Shown in pieces: positions 20,340 to 30,598 of a stretch of DNA of 64,000 nt (the stretch's first letter is position 1; the number at the start of each line of letters is the position of its first letter). The stretch spans positions 1,240,001 to 1,304,000 of the forward strand of contig NZ_AHCF03000003.1 of NCBI RefSeq assembly GCF_000238275.3. The letters run 5' to 3'. Position numbers and translations under genes: made by a program. The notes beneath the pieces are model-generated. The model saw nothing but the letters and a program-made list of their open reading frames with translations, was not told the DNA's origin and made no database searches. The DNA comes from Pseudoalteromonas undina (GTDB lineage Bacteria; Pseudomonadota; Gammaproteobacteria; Enterobacterales; Alteromonadaceae).

Positions 20340-21392
20340 ATGTCAGCCACTTCAGAATATATTAATCAATTAAAACAAGATGGTGATTTTTTAACGCTTT
20401 CTCGAAACCATGAATGGCATTTGGATGCAGGCCAATTTACTCTTAATAATAATACGCAAGTAACCGTGCATGATACCGGTGTAATTGAATTTGAGCCTGA
20501 TTGTATAACGTCAAAGAATGTGGTGCTTTCAAGTGCAATTCATGGCAATGAGACAGCCCCTATAGAAATTTGCGATGAACTGATTAAACACATTATTAGT
20601 GGAAAACTTGAATTACAACAACGGGTTTTATTTATTTTTGGTAACCCTCAGTCAATTAATATTGGTAAACGCTTTGTAGAAGAGAACTTAAATCGCTTAT
20701 TTAATGGGCACCACACTGTTGATGGCATCGCGATGAACGACGAACGTATTCGTGCTGCAAAACTTGAACAGTACGTTAGCGATTTTTATGCACGCTCAGA
20801 GCAGGACACGTATCGCTGTCATTATGATTTACATACCGCTATTCGTGGTTCTAAAAATGAGAAGTTTGCTGTTTACCCATTTTTACATGGCAAGCCTTGG
20901 AAAAAGTCGCAACTGCAGTTTTTATTGAGTTGCGGAGTTAATACGGTATTAATGATGAAATCACCCGCTACCACGTTTAGCTACTATTCATCGTTTGTGC
21001 ATGGGGCTGATTCGTTTACCGTTGAGCTTGGCCAAGTAAAACCCTTTGGTGAAAACGACATGTCGCGCTTTGCAAAAACCAAGCAAACATTAACTGCATT
21101 AATTAGTCAAAAAGAAGTGGAATACCCTAAATTTAATGCAAGTGACTTTGAGTTGTTTTCTGTTCATCGCACAATTAACCGCACAGAGCAAAACTTTAGC
21201 TTCCCGTTTTCTGATGATGCCGAGAACTTTACAGGCTTTGCAAAGGGTGAGCTTTTAGCAACTGATGGTGATAATGCAATTTATGCGGACGTAGAAGGGG
21301 AAGCGATTATTTTTCCTAACGCACAAGTTGCTATTGGACAACGTGCACTATTAACGGTTGTGCCTATGCAGGTGGATAGTCGTTTTAGCTAA
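20340..21392 (+). CDS. astE: Succinylglutamate desuccinylase
   Basis: Zinc hydrolase that splits N-succinylglutamate to glutamate and succinate, the last step of the arginine succinyltransferase (AST) route. The 350-residue product has the zinc motif [10 protein letters not shown] (His68, Glu71), the third ligand in [10 protein letters not shown], and the likely catalytic Glu in [13 protein letters not shown] took the ATG at 20340 rather than the adjacent GTG at 20337. No other ast gene is nearby, so the AST assignment rests on sequence alone. A related aspartoacylase-type enzyme is the alternative. Confidence 0.87.
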   Translation: MSATSEYINQLKQDGDFLTLSRNHEWHLDAGQFTLNNNTQVTVHDTGVIEFEPDCITSKNVVLSSAIHGNETAPIEICDELIKHIISGKLELQQRVLFIFGNPQSINIGKRFVEENLNRLFNGHHTVDGIAMNDERIRAAKLEQYVSDFYARSEQDTYRCHYDLHTAIRGSKNEKFAVYPFLHGKPWKKSQLQFLLSCGVNTVLMMKSPATTFSYYSSFVHGADSFTVELGQVKPFGENDMSRFAKTKQTLTALISQKEVEYPKFNASDFELFSVHRTINRTEQNFSFPFSDDAENFTGFAKGELLATDGDNAIYADVEGEAIIFPNAQVAIGQRALLTVVPMQVDSRFS

Positions 21393-21514
21393 TTCAACAC
21401 ATCAGACCACTTGTTATGAAAGTTTAACCAACTGATTAATAAGTGGTTAATTATATGTATAGTTAACTTGCCAGTTATTTGCTCAATATTTACTTTTGTT
21501 TGGTCACAGTTTTG

Positions 21515-21546
21515 TTGAATAACACTTTACGTTAACGTAAAGTGTT
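21515..21546 (+). promoter_or_regulatory. LiuR-like palindrome over the bkd promoter
   Basis: A perfect 26-bp palindrome spans 21521-21546, with core TTTACGTTAACGTAAA at 21526-21541. It resembles sites reported for LiuR, the MerR-family regulator of branched-chain amino acid catabolism in gammaproteobacteria. It overlaps the spacer of a candidate promoter, TTGAAT (21515-21520) with TAAAGT (21538-21543), which suggests direct control of the bkd operon. The palindrome is seen; the regulator and promoter assignment are inference. Confidence 0.65.
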
Positions 21547-21657
21547 GGCAGCTTTAATTAAATACAGTGCAGATGTTGCAAAGTTTATTCAGCAACAATC
21601 ACCCATAATAATAATTTAAAGGGGCACTGTGATACCGACAACAAGAGAAGGTAGGTT

Positions 21658-22872
21658 ATGAGTAATCCCAATAACGTATCGCTGAATATTAACCATGAGC
21701 TTGAGTTTATCGACGGTCACGCGCTTAATATTCCAACCCTTAGTATTTTAACTGAGGACGGCGACATTCATCCTAGTGCTCCTGCACCTGACATTTCTAA
21801 ACAAACCGCTATTAAATTATACGAAACCATGCGTTTTATTCGTTTATTGGATGAACGTATGCAGGGTGCTCAACGCCAAGGCCGTGTTAGCTTTTACATG
21901 CAGTGTTTAGGTGAAGAAGCGGCGGTAACAGCCTCTGCGGCAGCCCTTGATCAAGATGATATGATTATGGCGCAATACCGTGAGCAAGCGGCGTTGCACT
22001 ACCGTGGTTTTACGCTTGACCAATTTATGAATCAGATGTTTTCTAACGAACTAGATCTTGGTAAAGGCCGTCAAATGCCGATCCATTACGGTTCTAAAGC
22101 ACTTAACTACATGACAATTTCATCGCCATTAGGAACTCAAATCCCACAGGCCACCGGTTATGCTTACGGTCAAAAAGTAAAACATATCGATGCTAAAACA
22201 GGTGAACTAGCAAGCACTATTGATAACGTCACCATTTGTTACTTTGGTGAAGGTGCCGCTTCAGAAGGTGATTTTCACGCAGGTCTTAACATGGCTGCAG
22301 TGCACAAGGCACCGGTTATCTTTTTTGCACGTAACAATGGTTATGCTATTTCTACCCCAGCTGATGAACAATTTAAAGGTGATGGTATTGCATCGCGTGG
22401 CGTAGGGTATGGTATTAAAACCATACGTGTTGATGGCAGCGATGCACTCGCTGTTTATGCAGCAACTAAAAAAGCCCGAGAAATTGCAGCAACCCAAGGT
22501 GAACCTGTACTTATTGAATCGATAGCTTATCGTTTAGGCGCGCACTCAACGTCAGATGATCCTAGTGGCTACCGTTCAAAAGATGAAGAAGCAAACTATA
22601 AAGCGTGCCCAATAGAGCGCTTTAGAAAATGGCTAGTAAAACAAAACTGGTTAGATGACGCAGAAGATATAAAAGCGAAAGAAACAATTCGTGATGATAT
22701 TTTGGCGGCACTTAAACGCGCTGAAGTAATTGATAAACCAGCCTTAGAAGAGCTGATTTCTGATGTGTACGATACACCAATTCCATCTTTACAACGCCAA
22801 TATGATGAGCTTAAAACACATATAAAAGCCCATCCTGATGCCTACCCAACAACAGCAGGGAGAATTAAGTAA
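21658..22872 (+). CDS. bkdA1: Branched-chain 2-oxoacid dehydrogenase E1 alpha
   Basis: With the beta subunit it decarboxylates the 2-oxoacids of leucine, isoleucine and valine using thiamine diphosphate. The 404-residue protein shows the ThDP/Mg motif [20 protein letters not shown] followed by [15 protein letters not shown], and [14 protein letters not shown], the region phosphorylated in animal BCKDH. It starts the operon E1alpha-E1beta-E2 with one-base overlap to the next gene. No E3 gene follows, so the complex must share the dihydrolipoyl dehydrogenase encoded elsewhere. Confidence 0.95.
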   Translation: MSNPNNVSLNINHELEFIDGHALNIPTLSILTEDGDIHPSAPAPDISKQTAIKLYETMRFIRLLDERMQGAQRQGRVSFYMQCLGEEAAVTASAAALDQDDMIMAQYREQAALHYRGFTLDQFMNQMFSNELDLGKGRQMPIHYGSKALNYMTISSPLGTQIPQATGYAYGQKVKHIDAKTGELASTIDNVTICYFGEGAASEGDFHAGLNMAAVHKAPVIFFARNNGYAISTPADEQFKGDGIASRGVGYGIKTIRVDGSDALAVYAATKKAREIAATQGEPVLIESIAYRLGAHSTSDDPSGYRSKDEEANYKACPIERFRKWLVKQNWLDDAEDIKAKETIRDDILAALKRAEVIDKPALEELISDVYDTPIPSLQRQYDELKTHIKAHPDAYPTTAGRIK

Positions 22873-23849
22873 TGGCTAAAATGAACATGCTACATGCAAT
22901 TAATTCTGCTTTAGATATCACTATGAATGAGCACCCTCAAGCGTGTATTTTTGGTGAAGACGTTGGTTATTTTGGCGGTGTTTTTAGAGCAACATCAGGT
23001 TTACAAGAAAAATACGGTAAGCACCGAGTATTCAACACGCCGCTTACAGAGCAAGGCATTTTAGGTTTTGCTAACGGATTGGCCGCATTTGGTGCACCAG
23101 CGCTTGCTGAGATTCAATTTGCTGATTACATCTTTCCTGCGTTTGACCAAATAGTGAATGAATCTGCTAAGTTTCGCTACCGTAGCGGTAATGAATTTAA
23201 CGTAGGTAATCTAACAATACGAACACCTTACGGCGGCGGTATTGCTGGTGGTTTGTATCACTCGCAATCGCCAGAAGCATATTTTGCTCATACGCCAGGG
23301 TTAAAAATTGTCGTGCCGCGTAATCCTTATCAAGCTAAAGGCTTACTTCGCGCATGTATTAAAGACGATAATCCAGTGCTATTTTTTGAGCCAAAACGTT
23401 TATATCGTGCATCTACGGGTGAAGTGCCAGAAGAAGATTACAGCATTGAACTAGGTAAAGCTGAGGTAGTTCAAGAGGGCACTGACGTTACTTTATTGGC
23501 GTGGGGCGCACAAATGGAAATCGTAGAAGCAGCCGCTAAACAAGCCAGTGAGCAAGGTATTAGCTGTGAGGTGATTGACCTTCGCAGTATTCTACCGTGG
23601 GATGTTGAAACGATTGCTAAGTCAGTGACAAAAACAGGTCGGCTTATTGTTAGTCATGAAGCGCCTATTACCAATGGTTTTGGCGCTGAAATTGCGGCAA
23701 CTATCGCTCAAGAGTGTTTCTTACATTTAGAGTCGCCTATTTTACGTGTCTGTGGTTTAGATACACCATATCCGCTGGCGCTAGAAAAAGAATATGTTCC
23801 AGATGCATTGAAAGTAATGGCCGCAATTAAACAATCAGTGAACTTTTAG
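22872..23849 (+). CDS. bkdA2: Branched-chain 2-oxoacid dehydrogenase E1 beta
   Basis: Partner of E1 alpha in the thiamine-dependent decarboxylation step. The 325-residue protein has the transketolase-type pyrimidine domain ([35 protein letters not shown]) and a C-terminal transketolase domain ([18 protein letters not shown]). The start codon overlaps the E1 alpha stop by one base; E2 starts nine bases after its own stop. Confidence 0.95.
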   Translation: MAKMNMLHAINSALDITMNEHPQACIFGEDVGYFGGVFRATSGLQEKYGKHRVFNTPLTEQGILGFANGLAAFGAPALAEIQFADYIFPAFDQIVNESAKFRYRSGNEFNVGNLTIRTPYGGGIAGGLYHSQSPEAYFAHTPGLKIVVPRNPYQAKGLLRACIKDDNPVLFFEPKRLYRASTGEVPEEDYSIELGKAEVVQEGTDVTLLAWGAQMEIVEAAAKQASEQGISCEVIDLRSILPWDVETIAKSVTKTGRLIVSHEAPITNGFGAEIAATIAQECFLHLESPILRVCGLDTPYPLALEKEYVPDALKVMAAIKQSVNF

Positions 23850-23857
23850 AGGTTTCC

Positions 23858-25432
23858 ATGGCTAAAGATTTTATATTACCTGACATTGGTGAAGGCATTG
23901 TTGAATGCGAAGTAGTCGAATGGCTGGTACAAGAAGGCGATACAGTAAAAGAAGATCAGCCTATTTGTGATGTGATGACAGACAAAGCCTTAGTACAAAT
24001 TCCTGCTGTACACGATGGAGTGATCACTAAGCTGCATTGCAAAAAAGGCGATATTGCTAAAGTGCATGCGCCGTTATTTGCGATGGATGTTGCCGGGGAA
24101 GCACCCAGTGAAGAGGCTGAAACACCATCTGCACCAACATCTACTCGTGAACATTTAGAAGATTTTATCTTACCCGATATTGGTGAAGGTATCGTTGAGT
24201 GTGAAATTGTTGAGTGGTTAGTGGCAGAAGGTGATGAGATTGAAGAAGATCAAGCTGTTTGTGATGTGATGACCGATAAAGCGTTAGTACAAATACCGGC
24301 TAAATATACCGGTACCGTACAAAAGCTATATTATAAAAAAGGTGAAATTGCCAAGGTACACAGCCCGTTATTTCAAATGACCATAGCAGGTCAAGCTGCA
24401 AAGGAAGATGTTGATGTTAATAATGCGGTTGTTAAAGCACAAAGTAATGCAACTTCCGATACGCCCGATAAACAAACGCAACCACAAACTGCAGTAATTA
24501 ACCAAAAAGCAGTTGCATCGCCTGCGGTTAGACGCAAAGCGCGTGAGCTTGATGTTGACTTAACCTGTGTGCCAGGCAGTGGTAAAAATGGCCGTATTTA
24601 TAAACAAGACATTGAAGCATTTATAAAAAATGAAGTGCCATCTGGTATGGATACTTCTGAGCTTAATAAACCACAAGCTTCTGAGAGTAAAAAAACCAGC
24701 AGTACTGAACATACAGCGAGCACAGGTGGAACGCGAACAGAAGCGATTAAAGGCATTAAAGCGGCCATGGCAAAACAAATGGTAGCGTCGGTTTCAACTA
24801 TTCCACATTTTACCTACAGTGATGAAATTGACTTAACTGATTTAATTGCACTTCGAACTGATCTGAAAGAGCAATATAAAGCTCAGGGCGTTAAGTTAAC
24901 TATGATGCCGTTTTTTATTAAGGCGTTATCGTTGGCAATGAGCCAATTTCCAGTACTTAACTCAAAAGTAAATGATGATTGTAGCGAAATTACTTACTAT
25001 GACGATCATAATATTGGGGTTGCGGTAGATTCTAAAGTGGGCTTATTAGTGCCTAATATTAAAGCTTGTCAAACTAAAAGCATTGTAGAGGTTGCTAACA
25101 GTTTAACTCAGCTTACTGATTCTGCTCGCGAAGGGCGAGTTGCACCTGATGATTTAAAAGGTGGCACTATTAGCATTTCTAACATTGGTGCAATTGGCGG
25201 CACTATTGCAACGCCAATCATAAATAAGCCAGAAGTCGCGATTGTTGCACTTGGAAAATTACAGCACCTTCCACGCTTTGATCAGCAAGGGCAGGTGGTT
25301 TCACGTGCAATTATGCAAGTAAGCTGGTCAGGTGATCATCGTGTAATTGATGGCGGCACGATAGCGCGCTTTAATAATTTATGGAAAGAATACTTAGAGC
25401 AGCCAGCTAAAATGATGATGGCAATGCGCTAA
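23858..25432 (+). CDS. bkdB: Branched-chain 2-oxoacid dehydrogenase E2, two lipoyl domains
   Basis: Dihydrolipoyl acyltransferase core of the complex. Two lipoyl domains lie at about 1-80 and 101-180, each with the DVMTDKALVQIPA loop and lipoyl lysines Lys43 and Lys141. Then come a subunit-binding domain (ASPAVRRKARELDVDLTCVPGSGKNGRI) and a catalytic domain ending in SWSGDHRVIDGG. At 524 residues it is longer than one-lipoyl E2b proteins such as Pseudomonas BkdB. Position in the E1alpha-E1beta-E2 operon fixes its role as branched-chain rather than pyruvate enzyme with good but not full certainty. Confidence 0.93.
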   Translation: MAKDFILPDIGEGIVECEVVEWLVQEGDTVKEDQPICDVMTDKALVQIPAVHDGVITKLHCKKGDIAKVHAPLFAMDVAGEAPSEEAETPSAPTSTREHLEDFILPDIGEGIVECEIVEWLVAEGDEIEEDQAVCDVMTDKALVQIPAKYTGTVQKLYYKKGEIAKVHSPLFQMTIAGQAAKEDVDVNNAVVKAQSNATSDTPDKQTQPQTAVINQKAVASPAVRRKARELDVDLTCVPGSGKNGRIYKQDIEAFIKNEVPSGMDTSELNKPQASESKKTSSTEHTASTGGTRTEAIKGIKAAMAKQMVASVSTIPHFTYSDEIDLTDLIALRTDLKEQYKAQGVKLTMMPFFIKALSLAMSQFPVLNSKVNDDCSEITYYDDHNIGVAVDSKVGLLVPNIKACQTKSIVEVANSLTQLTDSAREGRVAPDDLKGGTISISNIGAIGGTIATPIINKPEVAIVALGKLQHLPRFDQQGQVVSRAIMQVSWSGDHRVIDGGTIARFNNLWKEYLEQPAKMMMAMR

Positions 25433-25463
25433 TTCTTTTTGATGATTTATTAAAAAACTATTT

Positions 25464-25489
25464 AAAACCAGCATAAAGCTGGTTTTTTT
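25464..25489 (+). terminator. Terminator after the bkd operon
   Basis: AAAACCAGC and GCTGGTTTT with loop ATAAA, followed by a T-run, 31 bases past the E2 stop. Confidence 0.85.
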
Positions 25490-25589
25490 CTTTAATAAAT
25501 TTATATTATTAATTAAGATACAAATGTAACCAAATAGGTAACACTGTACGCCCTTTAGGGAATATAAAAAATAACATTAAGGAAATTTT

Positions 25590-25949
25590 ATGGAACATTA
25601 TATGAATGCACTGCGTAGCTACGCAGATTTTTCAGGACGTAATCGCCGCAAAGCATTTTGGATGTTTATGTTAATTAATTTGATTTTTTCGCTTTTAACA
25701 AGTGTTATAGATGGTATTACAAACACAATGTTTGTAAGCACAATATATAGCTTGGCTTTATTGATTCCTCAACTAAGTGCGGGTGCTCGCCGTCTTCACG
25801 ATACTAATCGTTCAGGTTGGTGGCAATTACTGTGGCTAGTGCCAGTGATTGGCTGGATCATTTTGATTATCTTCCTAGCGCAAGACTCGCAAGAAGGTGA
25901 AAACGATCACGGTGCTAACCCTAAAGAAGTTGAACTACACACTGCTTAA
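25590..25949 (+). CDS. DUF805 family small membrane protein
   Basis: A 119-residue protein with the DUF805 pattern: a YxxFSGRNRRKAFWMF start, two or three further hydrophobic segments, the conserved RRLHDTNRSGWWQLLWLVPVIGWI stretch and an acidic C-terminal tail (DSQEGENDHGANPKE). These inner-membrane proteins have no established function. It has its own AAGGAAA ribosome site and terminator, so it is probably transcribed alone. Confidence 0.9.
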   Translation: MEHYMNALRSYADFSGRNRRKAFWMFMLINLIFSLLTSVIDGITNTMFVSTIYSLALLIPQLSAGARRLHDTNRSGWWQLLWLVPVIGWIILIIFLAQDSQEGENDHGANPKEVELHTA

Positions 25950-25970
25950 TTAGGAACTTGTAAACATTTT

Positions 25971-25996
25971 AAGCTCAGCCATTGCTGAGCTTTTTT
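25971..25996 (+). terminator. Terminator after the DUF805 gene
   Basis: AAGCTCAGC and GCTGAGCTT around CATT, followed by TTTT. It sits between two convergent genes. Confidence 0.8.
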
Positions 25997-26006
25997 ATGT
26001 AAGAAA

Positions 26007-27179
26007 TTAAGTTACAAAGTAATACAGTCCATAACCAACCATCAATGCCGGTATGGCGGTATAAATTGTAGCAATAATGGCCGCTCTGGGTGCCATAGCA
26101 ATGGCAGGGAAAAGCGCATCGCCATCGTTGGAGATGGCGTTCGCTGCTAAAGCACTAAACGGTATCACACCTTGAATGTATAAAGTGGTGACAATGATTT
26201 GCGGTCCACAACCGGGTAAGAAGCCAATTAATACCGCAATTAACGGCGCTAAATAGGCATAATTTACAAACCATGTTTTTAAATCAAGACCAAACACGCT
26301 CACCAGTAGTTCAAATAATATAAAGGAGGCAACCACCCATGCGGTTACAAAATGAGTATCTTGCAGTACTTTCGTTATTTTTGAAGGCGGGCTGCATACA
26401 TCGTCTTCTGAGGTCACTTCCTTATAGCTTTCACCTTTTGATGATAGCGCCCACATAAACACCACAAACAATGCCATTAATGCGCCAAAAAAACTGACCG
26501 CATTTACTACATGATTGCCAAATTGGCTTAAATCAATATTAAACGCCAGTATAAAAGCAATCAGTAACCCAGGAATAATAGCCATTAACCAAATAGGCTT
26601 GCTCAATTTTATTATTTTGGTTGGCAATACAGTCACTGGCTGTGTTTGCTTTTGATTGGTAGGGCATAAATAACCCGTTTTATGTAGTTTATTAACCAGT
26701 AAGCCTGTTAACGTTCCAACGACTAAGCCTATTGCCATTATCGATAACCCGTCAGTAGGGCGGGTAGCTAACAATAAAAATGCGGCATCACCCATTGTAG
26801 CCGTTAATACCGCAACAATAGCCCCAAAGCTTGCTTGTCCCTTGGTAAATTGGGTAACCACAATGATTGCACCACCACAGCCTGGCAGCATACCTAAAAA
26901 AGCAGCAAAGCTGACCTCTAATACAGGAGACTTAGCATTTAGATAACGAAGCTCTAGTTGGGGTAAATGATCAATCGCGTAGTAGTAAATAAATAGGGTC
27001 GCAGCAACAAACACACTGACTTGAAAAAAAGCATCACTAAGTGCAGTGATTGTTATAGTGCGTAAGCTGGGCAGGGCTAAACAAACTAAAATTAACAGTG
27101 GTAAAATTAGGCGTTTATTTTGATGAAAAACACGTTTTGCAGCTGGCGAAATAACTCCCAAATGTTCTGTTAAAAACAT
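26007..27179 (-). CDS. Putative heavy-metal/manganese transporter, ArsP_2-like 10-TM
   Basis: A hydrophobic protein with about ten membrane helices in two related halves. Each half has the signature FLGMLPGCGGAIIVVTQF or GFLPGCGPQIIVTTLY, followed by an acidic GDAAFLL/NDGDALF motif. This matches my memory of the family annotated as putative manganese transporter or ArsP_2 heavy-metal exporter. I used the ATG at 27179 (MFLTEHLGV) with an AGG ribosome site, not the GTG at 27212. A Fur-type palindrome lies 48 bases upstream, which supports a metal-transport role. The substrate is unproven. Confidence 0.8.
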   Translation of the reverse strand: MFLTEHLGVISPAAKRVFHQNKRLILPLLILVCLALPSLRTITITALSDAFFQVSVFVAATLFIYYYAIDHLPQLELRYLNAKSPVLEVSFAAFLGMLPGCGGAIIVVTQFTKGQASFGAIVAVLTATMGDAAFLLLATRPTDGLSIMAIGLVVGTLTGLLVNKLHKTGYLCPTNQKQTQPVTVLPTKIIKLSKPIWLMAIIPGLLIAFILAFNIDLSQFGNHVVNAVSFFGALMALFVVFMWALSSKGESYKEVTSEDDVCSPPSKITKVLQDTHFVTAWVVASFILFELLVSVFGLDLKTWFVNYAYLAPLIAVLIGFLPGCGPQIIVTTLYIQGVIPFSALAANAISNDGDALFPAIAMAPRAAIIATIYTAIPALMVGYGLYYFVT

Positions 27180-27226
27180 ACAGTACGACCTAATTAATAA
27201 ACTAGATCGCACTGTACTATTTTATT

Positions 27227-27247
27227 AAATGATAATCAATATCATTT
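27227..27247 (-). promoter_or_regulatory. Fur box before the metal transporter gene
   Basis: A 21-bp near-palindrome with TGATAATCAATATCA at its centre, one base off the 7-1-7 Fur consensus TGATAATCATTATCA. It lies upstream of the minus-strand transporter start at 27179 and just beyond the stop of the M28 peptidase gene. Confidence 0.75.
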
Positions 27248-27267
27248 AGGTGTTTACTTGAAAACGT

Positions 27268-28893
27268 TTATTTACGTTGAAACTCTGAGTTTTCATTCCA
27301 AGTAGGCCATTGAGTTTGCTGTGAAATATCAAAACCTACTTTATAAAATAGTTGTAAATCTTGAACCGCACCTGATAAATCCCACTCATCACGATATCTA
27401 TCACAAGGCTGGTGGTAACAACCGCGCAATACTAAACTCATACGCTTGCGATAATTAGCCGTTTCTTCGTCAAATGCTTCTGAACCACCACCGGCGTACA
27501 TAGCAGGTACACCCATATTGGCAAAGGCAAAGTGATCAGAGCGGTAGTAACCACCTGATGATGGTTTAGGGTCGCCCGATACTGTTCTGCCTTGCTCTTT
27601 TGCAGCAGTTGCTAATAGTTCATCCATTTGCGATTTCCCAATACCCACCACACTAATATCTTTTACTTTTCCTAATAGGTTTAAGCTATCCATATTAATA
27701 TTAGCAACGGTTTTATTTGCCGGAATAACCGGGTTAGCGGCGTAATATTTTGAGCCAAGCAAGCCTTGTTCTTCAGCGGTTACCGCTAAAAAGGTCATTG
27801 AGCGGTCAGGGCGTTTACCTAGTTTAGTAAAGGCTTCAGCCACTTCGATCATACCGGCTGTACCTGTCGCATTATCGTGGGCACCATTATAAATTTGATC
27901 ACCTTTACGATTTTTATCCGTTCCTAAATGATCCCAATGCGCAGAGTAAATAACATGCTCATCTGGCGTTTTACTACCGGGAAGAGTGGCAATAAAGTTA
28001 TAAGATACCGATTTTTTGATGGTATTTTTTACATTCACAGTGGCAGTTAAATCGCCCATATCTACATGGTAAGCGCCTTTAGCTGCTTCTGCTTTAGCAG
28101 TATCAAAATCAAGGCCTGCTTTAGTAAATAGCTCTTTTGCTACATCAACAGTAACCCAACCTTCAACAGCAACACGATCCATGTTGTTATTATCTTTTAC
28201 AAAACCAAACTGCTCGCCACTCCACGAGTTCTCAACCACTGACCAAGGGTAAGAAGCAGGAGCCGTTTCATGAATGATAATAGCGCCCGCTGCACCTTGA
28301 CGGCTTGCTTCTTCGTATTTATAAGTCCAGCGCCCATAGTAGGTCATGGCATCACCGGTAAATAAGTTTGGATCTTTAGTTGCAAAACCAGGATCATTTA
28401 CCAGCATCACGACGGTTTTACCCTTAACATCTAGGCCTTCGTAATCATTCCAGTTATATTCAGGTGCGTTAACACCGTAGCCGACAAATACCAGCTCTGA
28501 ATTTTCAATCCCTTCTTGCGCACTTATACGGCTACTACCCATTACCATGTCTTTTTTGTATTGGTAGTCTTTACCGCCAATATTAAGCAGCATGTCAGAG
28601 TCTGCTTCTAATGATACAAGCGGGACTTCTTGGAAAAAACTATCACCGTTACCCGGTTCAAAGCCCAATGCAGTAAATTCTTTTGTTAAGTAGTCAAGCG
28701 TAAGCTTTTCACCTTCAGATGAAGGAGCACGACCACCAAATTCATCAGAAGCTAACACTTTTACATGCTTAGCAATTTCATCGGCTTGAATGCTGTTATA
28801 GCCTTTAGCGACATCGTCAGAAGTGATACTTGTTGTTGCACAACCCGCTAGAATCGCTGTTGTGATTAAGGTCAAAGAAAAATAACGTTTCAT
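27268..28893 (-). CDS. M28 family zinc aminopeptidase, lipoprotein with PA domain
   Basis: A 541-residue exported peptidase. The signal peptide ends in the lipobox LAGC (Cys18), so it is probably a lipid-anchored periplasmic or outer-membrane protein. A PA-type insert (about 130-270) is followed by the M28 catalytic core: SAHWDHLG, GAHDNATGTAGM, AVTAEEQGLLGS, NINMDSLN and RSDHFAFANMGVP. These supply the two-zinc ligands and the Glu-Glu base. Its substrate is unknown. It is transcribed toward the metal transporter but is separated from it by the Fur box. Confidence 0.9.
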   Translation of the reverse strand: MKRYFSLTLITTAILAGCATTSITSDDVAKGYNSIQADEIAKHVKVLASDEFGGRAPSSEGEKLTLDYLTKEFTALGFEPGNGDSFFQEVPLVSLEADSDMLLNIGGKDYQYKKDMVMGSSRISAQEGIENSELVFVGYGVNAPEYNWNDYEGLDVKGKTVVMLVNDPGFATKDPNLFTGDAMTYYGRWTYKYEEASRQGAAGAIIIHETAPASYPWSVVENSWSGEQFGFVKDNNNMDRVAVEGWVTVDVAKELFTKAGLDFDTAKAEAAKGAYHVDMGDLTATVNVKNTIKKSVSYNFIATLPGSKTPDEHVIYSAHWDHLGTDKNRKGDQIYNGAHDNATGTAGMIEVAEAFTKLGKRPDRSMTFLAVTAEEQGLLGSKYYAANPVIPANKTVANINMDSLNLLGKVKDISVVGIGKSQMDELLATAAKEQGRTVSGDPKPSSGGYYRSDHFAFANMGVPAMYAGGGSEAFDEETANYRKRMSLVLRGCYHQPCDRYRDEWDLSGAVQDLQLFYKVGFDISQQTQWPTWNENSEFQRK

Positions 28894-29000
28894 ATTGGCT
28901 CTTTTTTTGTTCTAAGTGGCCTTAGTATATGAACTTCTGTTAATTAGAACCAGTTTTTGCGGTAAACTGTTACGGATAAAAATGTACAGTAAAGGTAACA

Positions 29001-29813
29001 ATGAAGCGTTTTACTCCCCCAGAACAATTCCAAGCAACGAGCCTAAACACAGGGGCATTTGCTCACTTACGTCAGCTGTTTAAAATTCATCAACAAACAG
29101 ACTGGCCAGAACCTGCGTATTTTGCCCCGTACTTAAATGCCATAAACGCAAATAATCTCCCCGTTCGTTTTATCGATGATGCAAAGGTTGACTTTGCTGA
29201 GCGCTATTATGAACAAGTTATTTTTGAAACTGGGGAAGTACCTACTCGCCAGCAAAATTGGCATGATCTGTTTGGTGGTTTTATTTGGTGTTTATTCCCA
29301 AAAACAAAAGCCCTAATCAATCAGCGTCATGTAGATGAAATAGCTGTGCATGGTTTAAAACAACGCAGTAAACATCGTAACGCATTAACCCTGTTTGACG
29401 AGTGTGGCGTAGTTTTAGCTATTAGTGACTCTAATTGGAAAGCATGCTTAAGAGACCATCAATGGAAAACAGCATTTATAACGCATAGAGAGCAGTGGGG
29501 TAAAACTATAGCGCCATTCATGTTTGGCCACGCTAATTACGAAATGTTGACCAAACCTTATATTGGGCTCACAGGCAAAGCATTATTTGTGAATGTACCC
29601 GATGAAATATTTTGTAAAGATTTAGTAACGCAATATCAGTACCTAGATAAGCAACTTTATGAGATGATTAAAAATGATGATTGTTTAGCCGATAATAAAC
29701 AGCTTTCACCCTTACCCTTATTAGGTGTTCCTGGTTGGTGTGAGGAGAATAACAATCCATCATTTTACGACAACACGGACTATTTTAGACCGAAACGAAG
29801 GACACGAAAATGA
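29001..29813 (+). CDS. DUF3025 family protein
   Basis: A 270-residue soluble protein with the pattern of DUF3025: QQNWHDLFGGFIWCLFPKTKALIN, RSKHRNALTLFDECGVVLAISD, MFGHANYEMLTKPYIGLTGKAL and a C-terminal LPLLGVPGWCEENNNPSFYDN. Function is not known. Its stop overlaps the start of the ABC ATPase gene by four bases (ATGA), so it is likely the first gene of a three-gene operon with the NatAB-like exporter. Whether it acts with the transporter is unclear. Confidence 0.85.
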   Translation: MKRFTPPEQFQATSLNTGAFAHLRQLFKIHQQTDWPEPAYFAPYLNAINANNLPVRFIDDAKVDFAERYYEQVIFETGEVPTRQQNWHDLFGGFIWCLFPKTKALINQRHVDEIAVHGLKQRSKHRNALTLFDECGVVLAISDSNWKACLRDHQWKTAFITHREQWGKTIAPFMFGHANYEMLTKPYIGLTGKALFVNVPDEIFCKDLVTQYQYLDKQLYEMIKNDDCLADNKQLSPLPLLGVPGWCEENNNPSFYDNTDYFRPKRRTRK

Positions 29814-30598
29814 TAGAAGTCACCGCGCTTAAGAAGAAGTTTAAGCTCACCAAAGATCATAAAAAAAATAAAACAGATGAAGTAGACCCACGCGAAGATA
29901 AAGACTTTTTTCATTCAGTAAAAAATGTCAGCTTTAGCTGTGCAAAAGGCGAAGTATTGGGGCTGCTAGGGCCTAATGGCGCGGGTAAAACCACCACCTT
30001 AAGAATGATTTCAACCGCATTAAAACCGGATGATGGCAGTATTACTATTGCTGGAAATGACATAATTAAAAAGCCACTCATTGGGCGTAAATCTATCGGT
30101 TTTTTGTCTGGCTCTACTGGTTTATATGGCCGTTTAACGGTAAAAGAAAATATCGAATATTTTGCAAAGCTACATGGCATGAGCAAGCAGGCAATCAAGG
30201 CACGCTGTGAAGAGTTATTTACCTTACTCGATATGCATAAATTTATTGATAAACGTGCTGAAAACTTATCAACCGGTATGAAGCAAAAAGCCAACATTGC
30301 GCGTGCTGTGGTGCATCATCCAGACGTTGTTATTCTTGATGAGCCAACTACCGGGCTTGATATTATGACCACGCAAACAGTGATTAACTTTATTAAAGGC
30401 TTAAAAGCACAAGGCACTCCGGTTATTTTCTCAACGCACCATTTAGATGAAGTTGCGCTTTTATGTGACCGTGTAGCGGTTATTAATGAAGGTGTAAGTT
30501 GTTTTGATGGCACCCTCGCTGAATTTAAACAAGCAGGTAACAGCGAAGAATTAAACCAAGCGTTTATGAACATATTAACGGAGAAGCAAGATGTTTGA
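29810..30598 (+). CDS. natA: ABC transporter ATP-binding protein, NatA-like
   Basis: A 262-residue ATPase with Walker A GLLGPNGAGKTTTLRM, signature NLSTGMKQKANIARA, Walker B VVILDEPTTGLDIM and the switch His in IFSTHHLDE. A short charged insert (about residues 12-30) is unusual before the first core strand. Together with the downstream permease it resembles the NatAB sodium exporters. The ion specificity is inferred from similarity only. Confidence 0.85.
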   Translation: MIEVTALKKKFKLTKDHKKNKTDEVDPREDKDFFHSVKNVSFSCAKGEVLGLLGPNGAGKTTTLRMISTALKPDDGSITIAGNDIIKKPLIGRKSIGFLSGSTGLYGRLTVKENIEYFAKLHGMSKQAIKARCEELFTLLDMHKFIDKRAENLSTGMKQKANIARAVVHHPDVVILDEPTTGLDIMTTQTVINFIKGLKAQGTPVIFSTHHLDEVALLCDRVAVINEGVSCFDGTLAEFKQAGNSEELNQAFMNILTEKQDV

